From positions 402,686 to 466,685 of the forward strand of contig NZ_JAJNBZ010000003.1 of assembly GCF_021369635.1 (NCBI RefSeq): a stretch of DNA of 64,000 nt, written 5' to 3'. Source of the stretch: Paenibacillus profundus. GTDB taxonomy: Bacteria; Bacillota; Bacilli; Paenibacillales; Paenibacillaceae. The notes under the pieces were generated by a model, which had not been told where the DNA came from, did not search any database, and saw only the letters and a list, made by a program, of their open reading frames with translations. Made by a program: the position numbers and the translations under genes. Of this stretch, positions 34,144 through 43,380 are shown piece by piece; the stretch's first letter is position 1, and each line of letters starts with the position of its first letter.

Positions 34144-36147
34144 TTAGAATAAATTGTCGGCGAACCGTGATAGCATTGCGGCTGCTTCTTGCTTCAGCAT
34201 CGGCTGTTTCGAGTTATAATTGAACGTTCCGTCATTACCTTCGACAACTTCAGGCCCATATAATTGTTTCGCGATTACGAAGCGAACGCCTTCCAGCGCC
34301 CAAGCATCGGTGTGCCCGCTAAGCGCGGCTTTCTTCGGTGCGGTGCCTAAGTGATTGAATGCCATACGCCATATAATAGTTGCCGCTTCCTGCCGCGTCA
34401 ACAGTTGACGTGGATGAAATTTACCACTCGCGGGGGCTTGAATTAATCCAAGCTCATAAGCTGCTTGTATTTCCTTGGCGTAAGCACTGTCAGAAATGTC
34501 ATTGAAAACCGATTTATTCTTGGATGGTGCTACCCCAGCCCACCGGATAAACCATCCGATAAACTGTTCTCGCGTAATTGCTTGTTCAGGCTCAAAGCGG
34601 TTGTCGCCGCTGCCCTCATCGATGACCTTCAATTGTCGCATGTGATAGATCGATGGAGCATACGGATGGTTTATACTAACATCCTGATAATGCTGCGGCT
34701 TCGGCATTCTTTCGGTCCAGCTATCTGACTTCAGATCATAATAAAATGCCTGCACATCGCCGCTGCCATTCAGTTTGAAAGCAGCTCTTGCGCCTTGATC
34801 ATCTTGAAAGAGCAGTGGTTCAATTTCATACAGTACGTGCTCTCCAAGCGGATCTTTCACGATAAGCTTGCCGTCCTCTGAACGAATGTGAGAGGTCCAC
34901 ATCCGATTTCGTAAGTCGCTGTATGTACCTTCGAGATTTGCCAAGGAGTGTTTCGAGCGCTCAAGAGTAGCTTGTGATCCGTCTTTACTCGGGTAATAAT
35001 GATTCATAAATGCTTCCAACAATTGCTTGCGAAACTCAATATCTTTATTTACGGTAACGAAAAAGCCGACTTTTTCATCAGGAATCAACCACATGTTGCT
35101 ATGATACCCTGCCATGTCCCCAGCTTTCTCAATCATATAATGTCCGTTGTAGTGCTGCTGATTGGCGTATTCGAAGCCATAGGCCATGTTCGGTAGCTTC
35201 TCATGTACGGCTAGCTGAGGCTTATGCATTTCCGCCGCCGTTTCTTTTTTTATGATCGTTGCGTCTCCCAGCTTCCCGCCACCCAGATGAGCCATCATGA
35301 ATTTTGCCATATCAGAACCCGTAGAGAGCATTCCACCACCCGGAAGCTCTGTTGGAACAGTTGCGTACGTGGAAATAGCTTCGCCCATCAGGTTATAAGG
35401 CACAGCGAGCTCTTTCGTTATTTCCGGGGTTAAACGAAAATCACTGTTTACCATACCTAGAGGTTTAAAAATATGATCCTGTACATATGTGCCGAATGGC
35501 TTTCCAGTCACTTGCTCCATGACATAACCTTGAATCGTAAATCCTAAGTTATCATATCTGTAATACTCGCCAGGCTTGCGGATCACCGTAGGCGTATTGT
35601 CCGACACGTATTGCTTTATGGATACTTCCCGAGATAAGTCGCCTGTTTCTAATTCTGATCCATCCCCATATTCAAATCCAGTTGAATTTGTCAATAAATG
35701 TTTCATGGTTAGGGGAGAGTCCATCCGATTCGGGATTCGAACGTCCCCCAGGTAAGCTGATAGATCTTTGTTTAAATCGATTTTTCCTTGCTCCGCTAAT
35801 TGCATCACGGCTGTGGCGGTGATCACCTTGGAAATGGAGGCGACACGGAACACCGTTCGATTTGGATCGACTGGCCGCTTCTTTTCAACATCTGCATAGC
35901 CGTAACCTTTATTTAATAGCACCTTGTCGCCTTTGACGACGACAAACGCAACGCCAGCCATACTGTCCTTAATATCCGGACGGTTAAAAAATTCATCGGC
36001 AAATTGTTCTACTTCTTTTGGATCTTGCGGACCTATCTTCACGGGCGTCGCCGATACTTTCGATAGTGAACCAGTACCGCTTAGGAAGCCAGTTACTATG
36101 GTGAAGGTCAGTGCAATGGCCGTCACACGCTTTGAAAACATGTTCAT
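34144..36147 (-). CDS. Secreted beta-lactamase-fold serine hydrolase with SLH anchor
   Basis: 667 residues from ATG 36147 (AGAGGAGAG nine bases upstream). Signal peptide about 1-32. Beta-lactamase/AmpC-like domain about 45-390: nucleophile FRVASISKVITATAV (Ser104-x-x-Lys107), YRYDNLGFTIQG giving the Tyr-x-Asn motif, and HLGGGKLG-type third motif. A linker domain of about 120 residues follows. The C-terminal SLH modules, about 515-667 (FEPEQAITREQFIGWFIRW; FHPRQLLTRQEAATIIWR), bind the cell-wall polymer. Family members hydrolyse D-amino peptides or esters, not usually antibiotics. The tail is paralogous to the partial gene at 2-442. Confidence 0.9.
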   Translation of the reverse strand: MNMFSKRVTAIALTFTIVTGFLSGTGSLSKVSATPVKIGPQDPKEVEQFADEFFNRPDIKDSMAGVAFVVVKGDKVLLNKGYGYADVEKKRPVDPNRTVFRVASISKVITATAVMQLAEQGKIDLNKDLSAYLGDVRIPNRMDSPLTMKHLLTNSTGFEYGDGSELETGDLSREVSIKQYVSDNTPTVIRKPGEYYRYDNLGFTIQGYVMEQVTGKPFGTYVQDHIFKPLGMVNSDFRLTPEITKELAVPYNLMGEAISTYATVPTELPGGGMLSTGSDMAKFMMAHLGGGKLGDATIIKKETAAEMHKPQLAVHEKLPNMAYGFEYANQQHYNGHYMIEKAGDMAGYHSNMWLIPDEKVGFFVTVNKDIEFRKQLLEAFMNHYYPSKDGSQATLERSKHSLANLEGTYSDLRNRMWTSHIRSEDGKLIVKDPLGEHVLYEIEPLLFQDDQGARAAFKLNGSGDVQAFYYDLKSDSWTERMPKPQHYQDVSINHPYAPSIYHMRQLKVIDEGSGDNRFEPEQAITREQFIGWFIRWAGVAPSKNKSVFNDISDSAYAKEIQAAYELGLIQAPASGKFHPRQLLTRQEAATIIWRMAFNHLGTAPKKAALSGHTDAWALEGVRFVIAKQLYGPEVVEGNDGTFNYNSKQPMLKQEAAAMLSRFADNLF

Positions 36148-36349
36148 TCTCTGTTCTCTCCTCTGTATCATTTCCCTACATTATCAGAGTACATGAGCAA
36201 ACTTAATCTAGATTCTATGTAATCTTAATGTAATGTGAAATTGTCGAAGAATAACAGATACTTCATAGGGCAGGGGACACTGGGAACATGAGATTCTGAT
36301 TAGGCAGGATCAATATAATTGATTAGCGGGGAACTTAAAAGAATATAGC

Positions 36350-36374
36350 AAAAAAACGGCATCTCTGCCGTTTT
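36350..36374 (-). terminator. Terminator of the tRNA-Lys gene
   Basis: On the minus strand AAACGGCA-GAGA-TGCCGTTT followed by TTTT, starting about 12 bases after the tRNA CCA end. Near-identical to the hairpin at 31926. Confidence 0.8.
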
Positions 36375-36385
36375 GATTACATAAC

Positions 36386-36461
36386 TGGTGGGTTCTGAGG
36401 GGTTCGAACCCTCGACCTGATGATTAAGAGTCAACTGCTCTACCAACTGAGCTAAGAACCC
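36386..36461 (-). tRNA. tRNA-Lys (anticodon CTT)
   Basis: 76 bases including an encoded CCA. Acceptor GGGTTCT pairs with AGAACCC. The D arm is GCTC-AGTTGGTA-GAGC. The anticodon loop is CTCTTAA, so the anticodon is CTT (lysine AAG codons). The T arm is GAGGG-TTCGAAC-CCCTC. The anticodon stem GTTGA/TCATC carries one T-T mismatch at its second pair. It stands alone with its own terminator. Confidence 0.93.
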
Positions 36462-36686
36462 ATATTCAATACTGGGTTCAAGGGGGATCGCTACATCCCG
36501 ATTGAACGAAGCTATTATGGTGAGTGGCACCATTAAGTGATAATCTCCGTAACTGGCCACTTCTTTATTCTAAACCTTTTCAGCGGATTTGTAAACTTAT
36601 TTATACTGACTAATTCTTGGTGAGTTTTCCTATTTTGGAACCTCAGATGGGCACAATTTTAGGGTGTAATATACGCAGATATAAGA

Positions 36687-36767
36687 AAAACCCGTGTGTA
36701 TCAAGGGTTTTGAATGCTTTTTATGTAGTGGGAGACCTCATCACTATCATTGACGAAATCTCCCACT
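36687..36767 (-). terminator. Two hairpins downstream of the SLH repeat gene
   Basis: AGTGGGAGA (36727-36735) pairs with TCTCCCACT (36759-36767), then further on AAAACCC (36687-36693) with GGGTTTT (36705-36711) ending in T-rich sequence on the minus strand. Together they probably end the large SLH gene. Confidence 0.5.
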
Positions 36768-36832
36768 ATGGGGATTAAAGTACCTAATGCATGAAATTAA
36801 TAGAACAAATAACCATAACTTCGATTCCTTTA

Positions 36833-38470
36833 TTATTCTTGAATCATTATTTTGACATTCGTATGAGTAGCATCTGGAGTGTTGGCTGTAAAGAGTACCC
36901 TCGTATCACTTGTAGCTACGTTCCATCCTGTAATCGTATTTCCAAATGCTTCTGCAATTTTCGTTGCTACATTAGCTGCTGACTCTGTACCCGTGAGTGT
37001 CACATTTACAGAGATAGGTTCCGACCCATCCGTAAACGTTACATGAAGTTTTCCTGCTGCTTTAGCACCATTAGTAATCGTTAATGTTGCAACTTTCGTG
37101 CCACCTACAGTCGTTGCAGCCCCTGCAGTGGTAATCGTACTACTCGGCGTTCCTACTCCTGTTAACATTTCTTCTACCGTTACGGCAACATTATCATTAT
37201 TCGCCGCTGATGCTTGGGCTGTGAACTTTACATTCGCACCGCTTGCTGTTACATCCCATCCGCTAATCGATGTGCCAAACGCCATAGCGATAGCGTTGGC
37301 TACCTCCTCAGTCGTTTCTGTTCCTACTATAGGTACATTTTCAGAGACGGGAGTTGTACCGTCGGTATAATTCACATAAAGCGATCCTGGATCTGTTGCT
37401 CCGTTGAGCACCGCTAATGTTACAACTTGCTCAATACCCGTACTAGCTGTAGCATCACCTAAGGTAGTAATCGTACTATCTGGCATTCCTATTCCTATGA
37501 AATCTCCCGATAGTCTTGCTACAGCCTTCGTATTATTAGCAGCGGGAGCATTGGCTGTAAATAGTACTCTCGAACTGTTTGTAGATACGTTCCAACCCGG
37601 AATAGAGCTGCCGAATGCGGCAGCAATTTTATCCGCTAGCTGAGCCACTGTTTCTGTGTCCAGCGTCATTACATTTACAGTTACAGATGCTACACCGTCT
37701 GTAAATTTAACGCCAACAGGTCCTCCGCGTGCTATAGTTCTGGGAAGCGTCAATGTTACAACCTGTGATGTGTTTGAGCCTAAGTCACCAGGAGCAGTTA
37801 TTGTGCTTCTTGGTGCGCCTACTCCCGACGCCTCAAAGACAATTACTGAAACATTTTCATTATTCGTCGCTGGTGTTTGGGCTGTGAACTGGACATCTGA
37901 ACCGCTCGTCGTCACCTTCCAGCCCGGAATAGAGCTGCCGAATGCGGCAGCAATTTTCTCAGCTACCTCCTCAGCCGTTTCTGTTCCTGCTAAGTCGATT
38001 TTTACACGAACAGGGGGTGTGCCGTCCGTGAACTCCGCATAGAACGAATCTTTCACTTTTGCACCGTTAGTTATCGATAATGTTGCGACTTGCGCAGTGC
38101 CTGCAATTGCCGCAACGCCTGAGGTAGTAATCGCACTACTTAACGTACCCACTCCTGTTGCGATATCCTCTACTGTAGCTTTCACATTCGCATTATTCGC
38201 TGCAGGGGCGTCAGCTGTAAAGAGTACATTTTCACCATTTGCAGTTACATTCCACCCCTTAATAGTGGAACCAAATGCCGTAGCAATTTCTGTTGCTACA
38301 TTAGCCGTAGTCTCTGCACCGGTCAGTGTTACATTTACAGACACAGGTGTCATTCCATCCGTGAACGTTGCACGAAGTGTTCCTGCTGTTACTGCATCAT
38401 TCATTATCGTTAGTGTTGCAACTTGAGCGACACCCGTAGTCGATGAATTTTCTATGGTAGTCGTATATGT
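36833..38470. repeat. Five tandem ~320-bp coding repeats of the SLH protein
   Basis: Protein-level repeats of about 105-110 residues span the C-terminal two thirds of the gene. Marker stretches recur at the DNA level, for example CCCGGAATAGAGCTGCCGAA, present at both 37600 and 37924, showing recent duplication of at least two units. Confidence 0.7.
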
Positions 38471-39301
38471 CACACCGGTAACAGTAGGTAACGCTGGTTC
38501 TGGTTCTGGTTTTGATTCTGGCTTTGATTCAGATTCAGATTCGGACTTAGATTCAGATATATATACTATTTCAATTTCAGTTTTAGTTTTAGATTCAGAT
38601 TTAGATTCTAGTTCAGTTTTAGAATTAACTTCTGGTTTTGTTTCTGGTGTAGGAGTCTTGCCGTTATTGTTTGTAGGTGTCTCTGGAGTTGAGCTTTTCG
38701 CTCTATCCAGCATCACAACGGCCTCTGCTCGAGTAATGTATACTTTCGGTTTAAAAGTATGGTCTGAATACCCTATAATAATGTTTTTGGATGCTGTAGC
38801 ACCAACTGCGCCTTTGCTCCAAGACGCTATCGACGAAGCATCTTTAAATACATGTGCTGTCTGTTCCTCGTTAGTCATATTCAACAAATTTGCTACAAGA
38901 ACTGCCGCTTCTTGGCGGCTTAGGAATTTGGAACTGCGTATAGACTTATCTTCATAGCCTTGTATGTAGCCTTCCTTTACTGCTTTCTGAACTTCTGTGT
39001 ATTCCCAATTTGATTCTTTCATATCAGTGAAGCTTATGTTAGTAGTTTGATTGAATTGAAACAAACGATTAACTAGAGCCATGAATTCTCCACGCGTAAT
39101 GGTGTTGTTCGGTTTGAGAGAACCGTCGGGGTATCCCTTGATCAGACCTTGAGCAATCCAGTTTCTTAATTGGTTTTCCGCCCAATGTCCTTCAATATCC
39201 GAATAAATCGTTTGACCGAACGCAACTCCGATTGAGGCAAACATTAAACTTATCATTAGAACGATGGTCAAAACTTTACGGGCAATTTTTCTAGCGATCA
39301 T
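36833..39301 (-). CDS. Large SLH surface protein with five tandem repeats
   Basis: 822 residues. Signal peptide 1-30. Three SLH modules at about 31-205 (YSDIEGHWAENQLRNWIAQG; ITRGEFMALVNRLF; FLSRQEAAVLVANLL; VYITRAEAVVMLDRA). A low-complexity Ser/Glu/Lys/Pro linker at about 207-275 (SESKSESESESKPESKPEPE). Then five repeats of about 105-110 residues with the consensus VATLTI-NGA, FTDG-PVSVNVTLTGTET, A-AFGSSI-GWNVT and VLFTA-APAANN-NV. The protein stops inside the fifth unit without a wall-sorting signal, since the SLH end is the anchor. A structural surface or adhesive role is likely; the repeat family is not recognised. GTGGAGG precedes ATG 39301. Confidence 0.85.
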   Translation of the reverse strand: MIARKIARKVLTIVLMISLMFASIGVAFGQTIYSDIEGHWAENQLRNWIAQGLIKGYPDGSLKPNNTITRGEFMALVNRLFQFNQTTNISFTDMKESNWEYTEVQKAVKEGYIQGYEDKSIRSSKFLSRQEAAVLVANLLNMTNEEQTAHVFKDASSIASWSKGAVGATASKNIIIGYSDHTFKPKVYITRAEAVVMLDRAKSSTPETPTNNNGKTPTPETKPEVNSKTELESKSESKTKTEIEIVYISESKSESESESKPESKPEPEPALPTVTGVTYTTTIENSSTTGVAQVATLTIMNDAVTAGTLRATFTDGMTPVSVNVTLTGAETTANVATEIATAFGSTIKGWNVTANGENVLFTADAPAANNANVKATVEDIATGVGTLSSAITTSGVAAIAGTAQVATLSITNGAKVKDSFYAEFTDGTPPVRVKIDLAGTETAEEVAEKIAAAFGSSIPGWKVTTSGSDVQFTAQTPATNNENVSVIVFEASGVGAPRSTITAPGDLGSNTSQVVTLTLPRTIARGGPVGVKFTDGVASVTVNVMTLDTETVAQLADKIAAAFGSSIPGWNVSTNSSRVLFTANAPAANNTKAVARLSGDFIGIGMPDSTITTLGDATASTGIEQVVTLAVLNGATDPGSLYVNYTDGTTPVSENVPIVGTETTEEVANAIAMAFGTSISGWDVTASGANVKFTAQASAANNDNVAVTVEEMLTGVGTPSSTITTAGAATTVGGTKVATLTITNGAKAAGKLHVTFTDGSEPISVNVTLTGTESAANVATKIAEAFGNTITGWNVATSDTRVLFTANTPDATHTNVKIMIQE

Positions 39302-39390
39302 TTGAAACCTCCACTTTAACTATATTTTTCTATGGTGCTCAAAACAGGAGTTAACCAGCCCCTTCTGGATTCACGCTTGGAATCGTATTT

Positions 39391-39622
39391 GGGTAATAAG
39401 TAGTGATTGAGTATACGCCAATCTGTAATGATAACCACTCCTTAGGACCTAGATTTTATTACTTTCATTTTATCGGCTTTCCATAACCTTTTTATTAGAA
39501 AAAAGATCCATTTTCTTATAATGTTATATAAAACTAAAATAAGTTTTCCCACAAAAAAGGTAGTTAGATTAATTGTGCACAAGAGCCGGGTAATAAGTTG
39601 TGATGCGAATATATCCAATGCA
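39391..39622. repeat. Two diverged copies of a short sequence
   Basis: GGGTAATAAGTAGTGATTGA (39391-39410, continuing to about 39424) and GGGTAATAAGTTGTGATGCG (39588-39607, continuing to about 39622) match at roughly three quarters of positions, ending in CCAAT. On the minus strand one frame gives ITTYYP in both. No gene was recognised in 39302-39756 apart from this pair. Confidence 0.4.
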
Positions 39623-39756
39623 CCAGAAGAAAATTTTAGGAGAGAGTAATCGAATCCATATAAGTAGGTTTATCAACAAGCAGACGGACTTTAAGCAAAT
39701 ATGTGCTGAATAACTAAAAAAGCAACCTGTTAAAGGATGCGAGTTAGTTGACGAGC

Positions 39757-40035
39757 CTAAAAAACTCTTAGATCCATAAGTTTGTCTGCCAACTGGTTAT
39801 TCACAACTACCCGGTAAATCACATCCGAATTTTGGTGCCTAGCGATGCACTCTTTTAGTTTTTTCGTATCGCTAAACAATGCAACCAGTTTTTGCTCAGA
39901 ATCCAAAACGAATCCATTTTTGAAGTGCTTTGTCTGATCTGCAATATTGCCGCTGTCCTTGTATGTGATTACAAAGCAGTTGTTGGTTTGGAATAAAGTT
40001 TGATCAAAATCAATTAAAAAGCATGTTATAATCAC
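39757..40035 (-). CDS. Hypothetical 92-residue protein
   Basis: The frame starts at GTG 40035 and ends at the stop at 39757. It opens IITCFLIDFDQTLFQTNNCF and continues ITYKDSGNIADQTKHFKNGF, LVALFSDTKKLKECIARHQN and VIYRVVVNNQLADKLMDLRV. Composition and the absence of low-complexity bias look protein-like, but there is no convincing ribosome binding site at the GTG and no family match. It could be a real small cytoplasmic protein with a mis-set start or a fragment. It lies between the SLH repeat gene and the foreign-looking ABC cassette. Confidence 0.35.
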   Translation of the reverse strand: MIITCFLIDFDQTLFQTNNCFVITYKDSGNIADQTKHFKNGFVLDSEQKLVALFSDTKKLKECIARHQNSDVIYRVVVNNQLADKLMDLRVF

Positions 40036-40298
40036 AACTTGTTTTTATTAGCATTTCTTTCAAAGCTACCATTATTAGGTGAATAGTGTGCTCAGAAAAC
40101 GAATGAAAGGGTATTTCTACTTTACTTGAAGGTATATAGGGAGAAACTCACGGAATAGAATAAAATCCCCAAACTCCGGCATGATCGGATGGTCAGAGCC
40201 CTGTAGGCTTCTTATCAAGCTGTTCTTCTCCTACTACATGCCCTTATTTTGAATGCTGTTTCATACATCAGTAAAAATGGTGATGGTGAAATAACAAA

Positions 40299-41057
40299 TT
40301 ATATTCCTATTTCCCGCATTTTCGCCGTAACTTTTTCCATCCTGTCGTCAATATCTGTGCCGCTGAATTTCTGAAGTCGCATTTCGCTCACGATTTTTCC
40401 GTCGCGCATAAACATAATACGCTCTGTCCGCGCCGCAATCTTTGCGTCGTGAGTTACAAGCATAACCGCAGTACCTTCCGCGTTGATTCCGGAAAAGATG
40501 TCCATGATCTCCTGCGCAGATTTTGAGTTAAGCGCGCCAGTCGGCTCGTCACCGAAAATAATTTTCGGATTGCTCATAAGTGCACGGCATATTCCCGCAC
40601 GCTGAAGCTGACCTCCCGACACCTGTGTAATGTTGCGCTTTTCAAGCTCCGCAATGCCTGTCCTTTTCATAAGTGCTCTTGCCTTCTCCGTAATTTTTGC
40701 GGCGTTTTTTCTGTTGCCGCGCATGGACGGAAGAATGATGTTGTCGAGGATATTCAGATTTTTTAGCATAGTCGGCTGCTGAAAAACAAATCCCATTTTT
40801 GTTCTGCGTATATCTGCAAGCTCATTCTCCCCGACCGCCGATAGATCCCTGCCGTCAAAAACGACCTTTCCGCCATTAACGCCATCCGTTCCGCTCAGCG
40901 CAAACATCAGCGTCGATTTTCCCGAGCCCGAAGGTCCCATAATCGCAACGAACTCCCCCTCGTTCATTTCAACGGACACTCCGTCGAGAACATTGCGCTT
41001 CTCATCGCCCTCGCCGAAAGATTTTATGATATGGTCACCGATAATAATCTTCTTCAT
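40299..41057 (-). CDS. ABC transporter ATP-binding protein (MacB/LolD-type)
   Basis: 252 residues. Walker A MGPSGSGKSTLMFALSG near 40-56, Q-loop FVFQQPTML, signature QVSGGQLQRAGICRALM, Walker B KIIFGDEPTGALNSKSAQE, switch His in MLVTHDAKIA. DEPTGALN is the hallmark of the MacB/FtsE/BceA class that powers FtsX-type permeases. Last gene of a four-gene minus-strand cassette (TetR, MFS, FtsX permease, this ATPase), five bases after the permease. Probably peptide or drug export/resistance. Sequence style (short KKIIIGDHIIKSFGEGDEKR start, NAAKITEKARALM) resembles Clostridia more than Paenibacillus. Confidence 0.92.
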   Translation of the reverse strand: MKKIIIGDHIIKSFGEGDEKRNVLDGVSVEMNEGEFVAIMGPSGSGKSTLMFALSGTDGVNGGKVVFDGRDLSAVGENELADIRRTKMGFVFQQPTMLKNLNILDNIILPSMRGNRKNAAKITEKARALMKRTGIAELEKRNITQVSGGQLQRAGICRALMSNPKIIFGDEPTGALNSKSAQEIMDIFSGINAEGTAVMLVTHDAKIAARTERIMFMRDGKIVSEMRLQKFSGTDIDDRMEKVTAKMREIGI

Positions 41058-41061
41058 ATGC

Positions 41062-43380
41062 CTACTCCTTTATACTTTCGGAAATTTTAATTTGTCCTGC
41101 GCCCGATGTGCCGATCATTGTTGCGATAAGTACCGAGCCTATCATCATCAGCGGACTAAGCAGATACGCCGAAAGCGGATTGACCGCAAAATGAAACGTC
41201 GACGCTCCAAACGTGGAGATGACCGCGCCCGCAAGTACCTCTCCGAGAGTGTTCGCCAGAAGAGTGCCGAGAACAATTCCGACAATCAGAACGAATACCG
41301 AACGCGAAACATACTGCGCCGTAATATCCGAGTTAGTAAAACCGAACGCTTTCATTACGGCAATGGAATATCTGTCTTTTACGACAAGCATTTTCATAAA
41401 CAACAGTGTAACCAGCACCGTTATAATCAGCGCAACGGCAATTGCGGCATTGGAGGCCTTTTTGACGGAGCTTATTGTCGAGCCGTATGTCTGAGTAATA
41501 AATTCATCAATGTCCGAAATCGTGGCAAAAACAAATCTGTCCGCATATTCCGAAGTTTTTTCGTCGACAAGAGATTGATCCGAAAGCTCCGCGCAGATAA
41601 CGAACCACATAATGTCGTTCGAATTGTCGGTGAAAACAGCCTTTGCGGTTTTGCCGCCGTTGGTAATGTCGGAATAAATTCCGCTTACCGTGAGATTTTT
41701 CTCCTTCCCCTCAATTACCAGAGTGATGACTTCGCCGACCTTTTTGCTCAACTCATCGGCGTTCAAAGCCGAAAGCGCAATTTCGTCTTCTGCGGCGGGT
41801 GCTCTGCCCTGGGAGTATTCTATAGGGAATATCGAATGGTCGCCGAGCTCAATTTTTATATTTTCCTCCGATCCGTCCTCCATTTTTGCTTTGAATGTTT
41901 TTGTTGTAAGCACGGCATACTTTGAAATGGTACTGTCGCTGTTCATAGTCTTTAAAATTTCAGCGGCTTTTTCAGAGATATTGTCGATCTGCTGAATGTC
42001 AATGCGCATATCGTAATTTCCAATCCCCATATATTTGATGAAGCTTTTTGAGGAAATCGTGTTGTACAGGTTCTGCGGAACAATAATGATAAATGCCGAA
42101 ATCACCAGCACCGCAAGCATTGTGGCGTAAAGTCTTTTCCTTGCCAGAACATCTTTGATACCGAGAAAAATATTCGTGTTAAACAACCTGTTTCCGTTCA
42201 GACAAAAACGATTTGCGCCCGCGTTTTTTTCCTGTGAAGCGCCAAAGCGTATTGCTTCCGCAGCGGATATTTTCCGAAAGCGTTTCAGCACTCCGCTTAC
42301 ATAGGAAATAATTGCAAGGAATACAAGCAGTATGCCGATTATTCCTAAAGCTACGGCAAAAGAAGAATTTTCGCTTTCCCCCATATAAAGCCGTATATTT
42401 TCAAGAAGCATGCCTTTGAGCATAACCGAAAGTGCAAAACCGAGAATACTGCCTGCCGCCGCAATCGCTGCGTATTTCGCAAGATAAATCTTCTTTATGT
42501 CGGAAACACGCAGCCCTATTGCCTTCATAACGCCAATTTCGCGGTAGTCGTCTTCGATTTTCGCAAGCAGCGTAAAGCGTATGCACATAAATGCGATGGC
42601 AACGACAAGTGCGCTTACAAGAAGTATAACCGCAATCATCATCCCATCGGAAAGTGCGTTAATCGTTTTAAAAAGCGGATATGTAATCGTTGGTCCGTTC
42701 GCTTCAAGTTCTGCGGAGGCATAAGCAGCTTCAAATGCGCCGAGCGCCGACAAATCCTTTAATCTGAACTCAATCAGATACTCCATACCTCCAAGGTTTT
42801 TTATTTCCGCGTAATCTTTTTCACTGACTAGAAATCTCTTTGAGGAGGAGAGCGTGGAATTCATCTGCGAATCGCGGAGAAATCCCGCAACGGTAAATTC
42901 CTTTCCGCTTATTACTGCCTTGTCACCGACCTTTGTAGTGTTGTCCCTCATATAGCTTATTGGAACATAAAGCTCGCCGTCGGATACGTTTATGATGTTT
43001 CCGTCAAGATCAAGAAGATAATCGAATTTTTTGCTCTGTATGCTGAAACCGTTATCCTGAACATTATTCGCAAGCGAACTATCGCCCAAAATAATCTGCG
43101 CGCCGTCCATGTTGAGAAATTCAAGCACCTGAAATTCATCGACATTGCTATTTTGCCCCGCAAAAGATGTAAGCCGTGCAGTATCAATATCACCCGAATG
43201 CATCTGCATAAAATGCGGAGTTTTAGCTTGTGTCATAAGCGTATCCAGCGCGCCCGAAAGATTGACGACGAGTATCGCCGCAAGCGAAACAAGCATAGCC
43301 GCAGCAGCGACAAATATCATGGTTGTCAGCGTAATTGCTTTGCTCTTTAAAATGTCATTGCGGATTATCCTGTAATACAT
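41062..43380 (-). CDS. FtsX-like ABC permease
   Basis: 772 residues. Helix near 17-40 (ITLTTMIFVAAAAMLVSLAA), a large extracellular domain about 45-255, then an FtsX block with three helices about 250-375 (MIAVILLVSALVVAIAFMCI), a hinge at about 395-440 with another helix, a second extracellular domain about 450-640 and a second FtsX block at about 645-765 (AVALIITVLVTLLFMKMLVV). This four-plus-four helix layout with two large loops matches MacB/YknZ-like or BceB-like single-chain permeases. Works with the ATPase downstream. Overlaps the end of the MFS gene by 16 bases. Confidence 0.9.
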   Translation of the reverse strand: MYYRIIRNDILKSKAITLTTMIFVAAAAMLVSLAAILVVNLSGALDTLMTQAKTPHFMQMHSGDIDTARLTSFAGQNSNVDEFQVLEFLNMDGAQIILGDSSLANNVQDNGFSIQSKKFDYLLDLDGNIINVSDGELYVPISYMRDNTTKVGDKAVISGKEFTVAGFLRDSQMNSTLSSSKRFLVSEKDYAEIKNLGGMEYLIEFRLKDLSALGAFEAAYASAELEANGPTITYPLFKTINALSDGMMIAVILLVSALVVAIAFMCIRFTLLAKIEDDYREIGVMKAIGLRVSDIKKIYLAKYAAIAAAGSILGFALSVMLKGMLLENIRLYMGESENSSFAVALGIIGILLVFLAIISYVSGVLKRFRKISAAEAIRFGASQEKNAGANRFCLNGNRLFNTNIFLGIKDVLARKRLYATMLAVLVISAFIIIVPQNLYNTISSKSFIKYMGIGNYDMRIDIQQIDNISEKAAEILKTMNSDSTISKYAVLTTKTFKAKMEDGSEENIKIELGDHSIFPIEYSQGRAPAAEDEIALSALNADELSKKVGEVITLVIEGKEKNLTVSGIYSDITNGGKTAKAVFTDNSNDIMWFVICAELSDQSLVDEKTSEYADRFVFATISDIDEFITQTYGSTISSVKKASNAAIAVALIITVLVTLLFMKMLVVKDRYSIAVMKAFGFTNSDITAQYVSRSVFVLIVGIVLGTLLANTLGEVLAGAVISTFGASTFHFAVNPLSAYLLSPLMMIGSVLIATMIGTSGAGQIKISESIKE

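Noticed and set aside
37098..38957. Long plus-strand open frames opposite the SLH repeat gene
   Set aside because: They exist only because the repeats lack stops on the opposite strand. Composition is Val/Ala/Thr-biased with no ribosome binding sites, and the minus-strand gene is complete.
40993..41925. 310-residue plus-strand frame opposite the FtsX permease gene
   Set aside because: Arg/Asn-rich shadow frame of a well-supported minus-strand gene.
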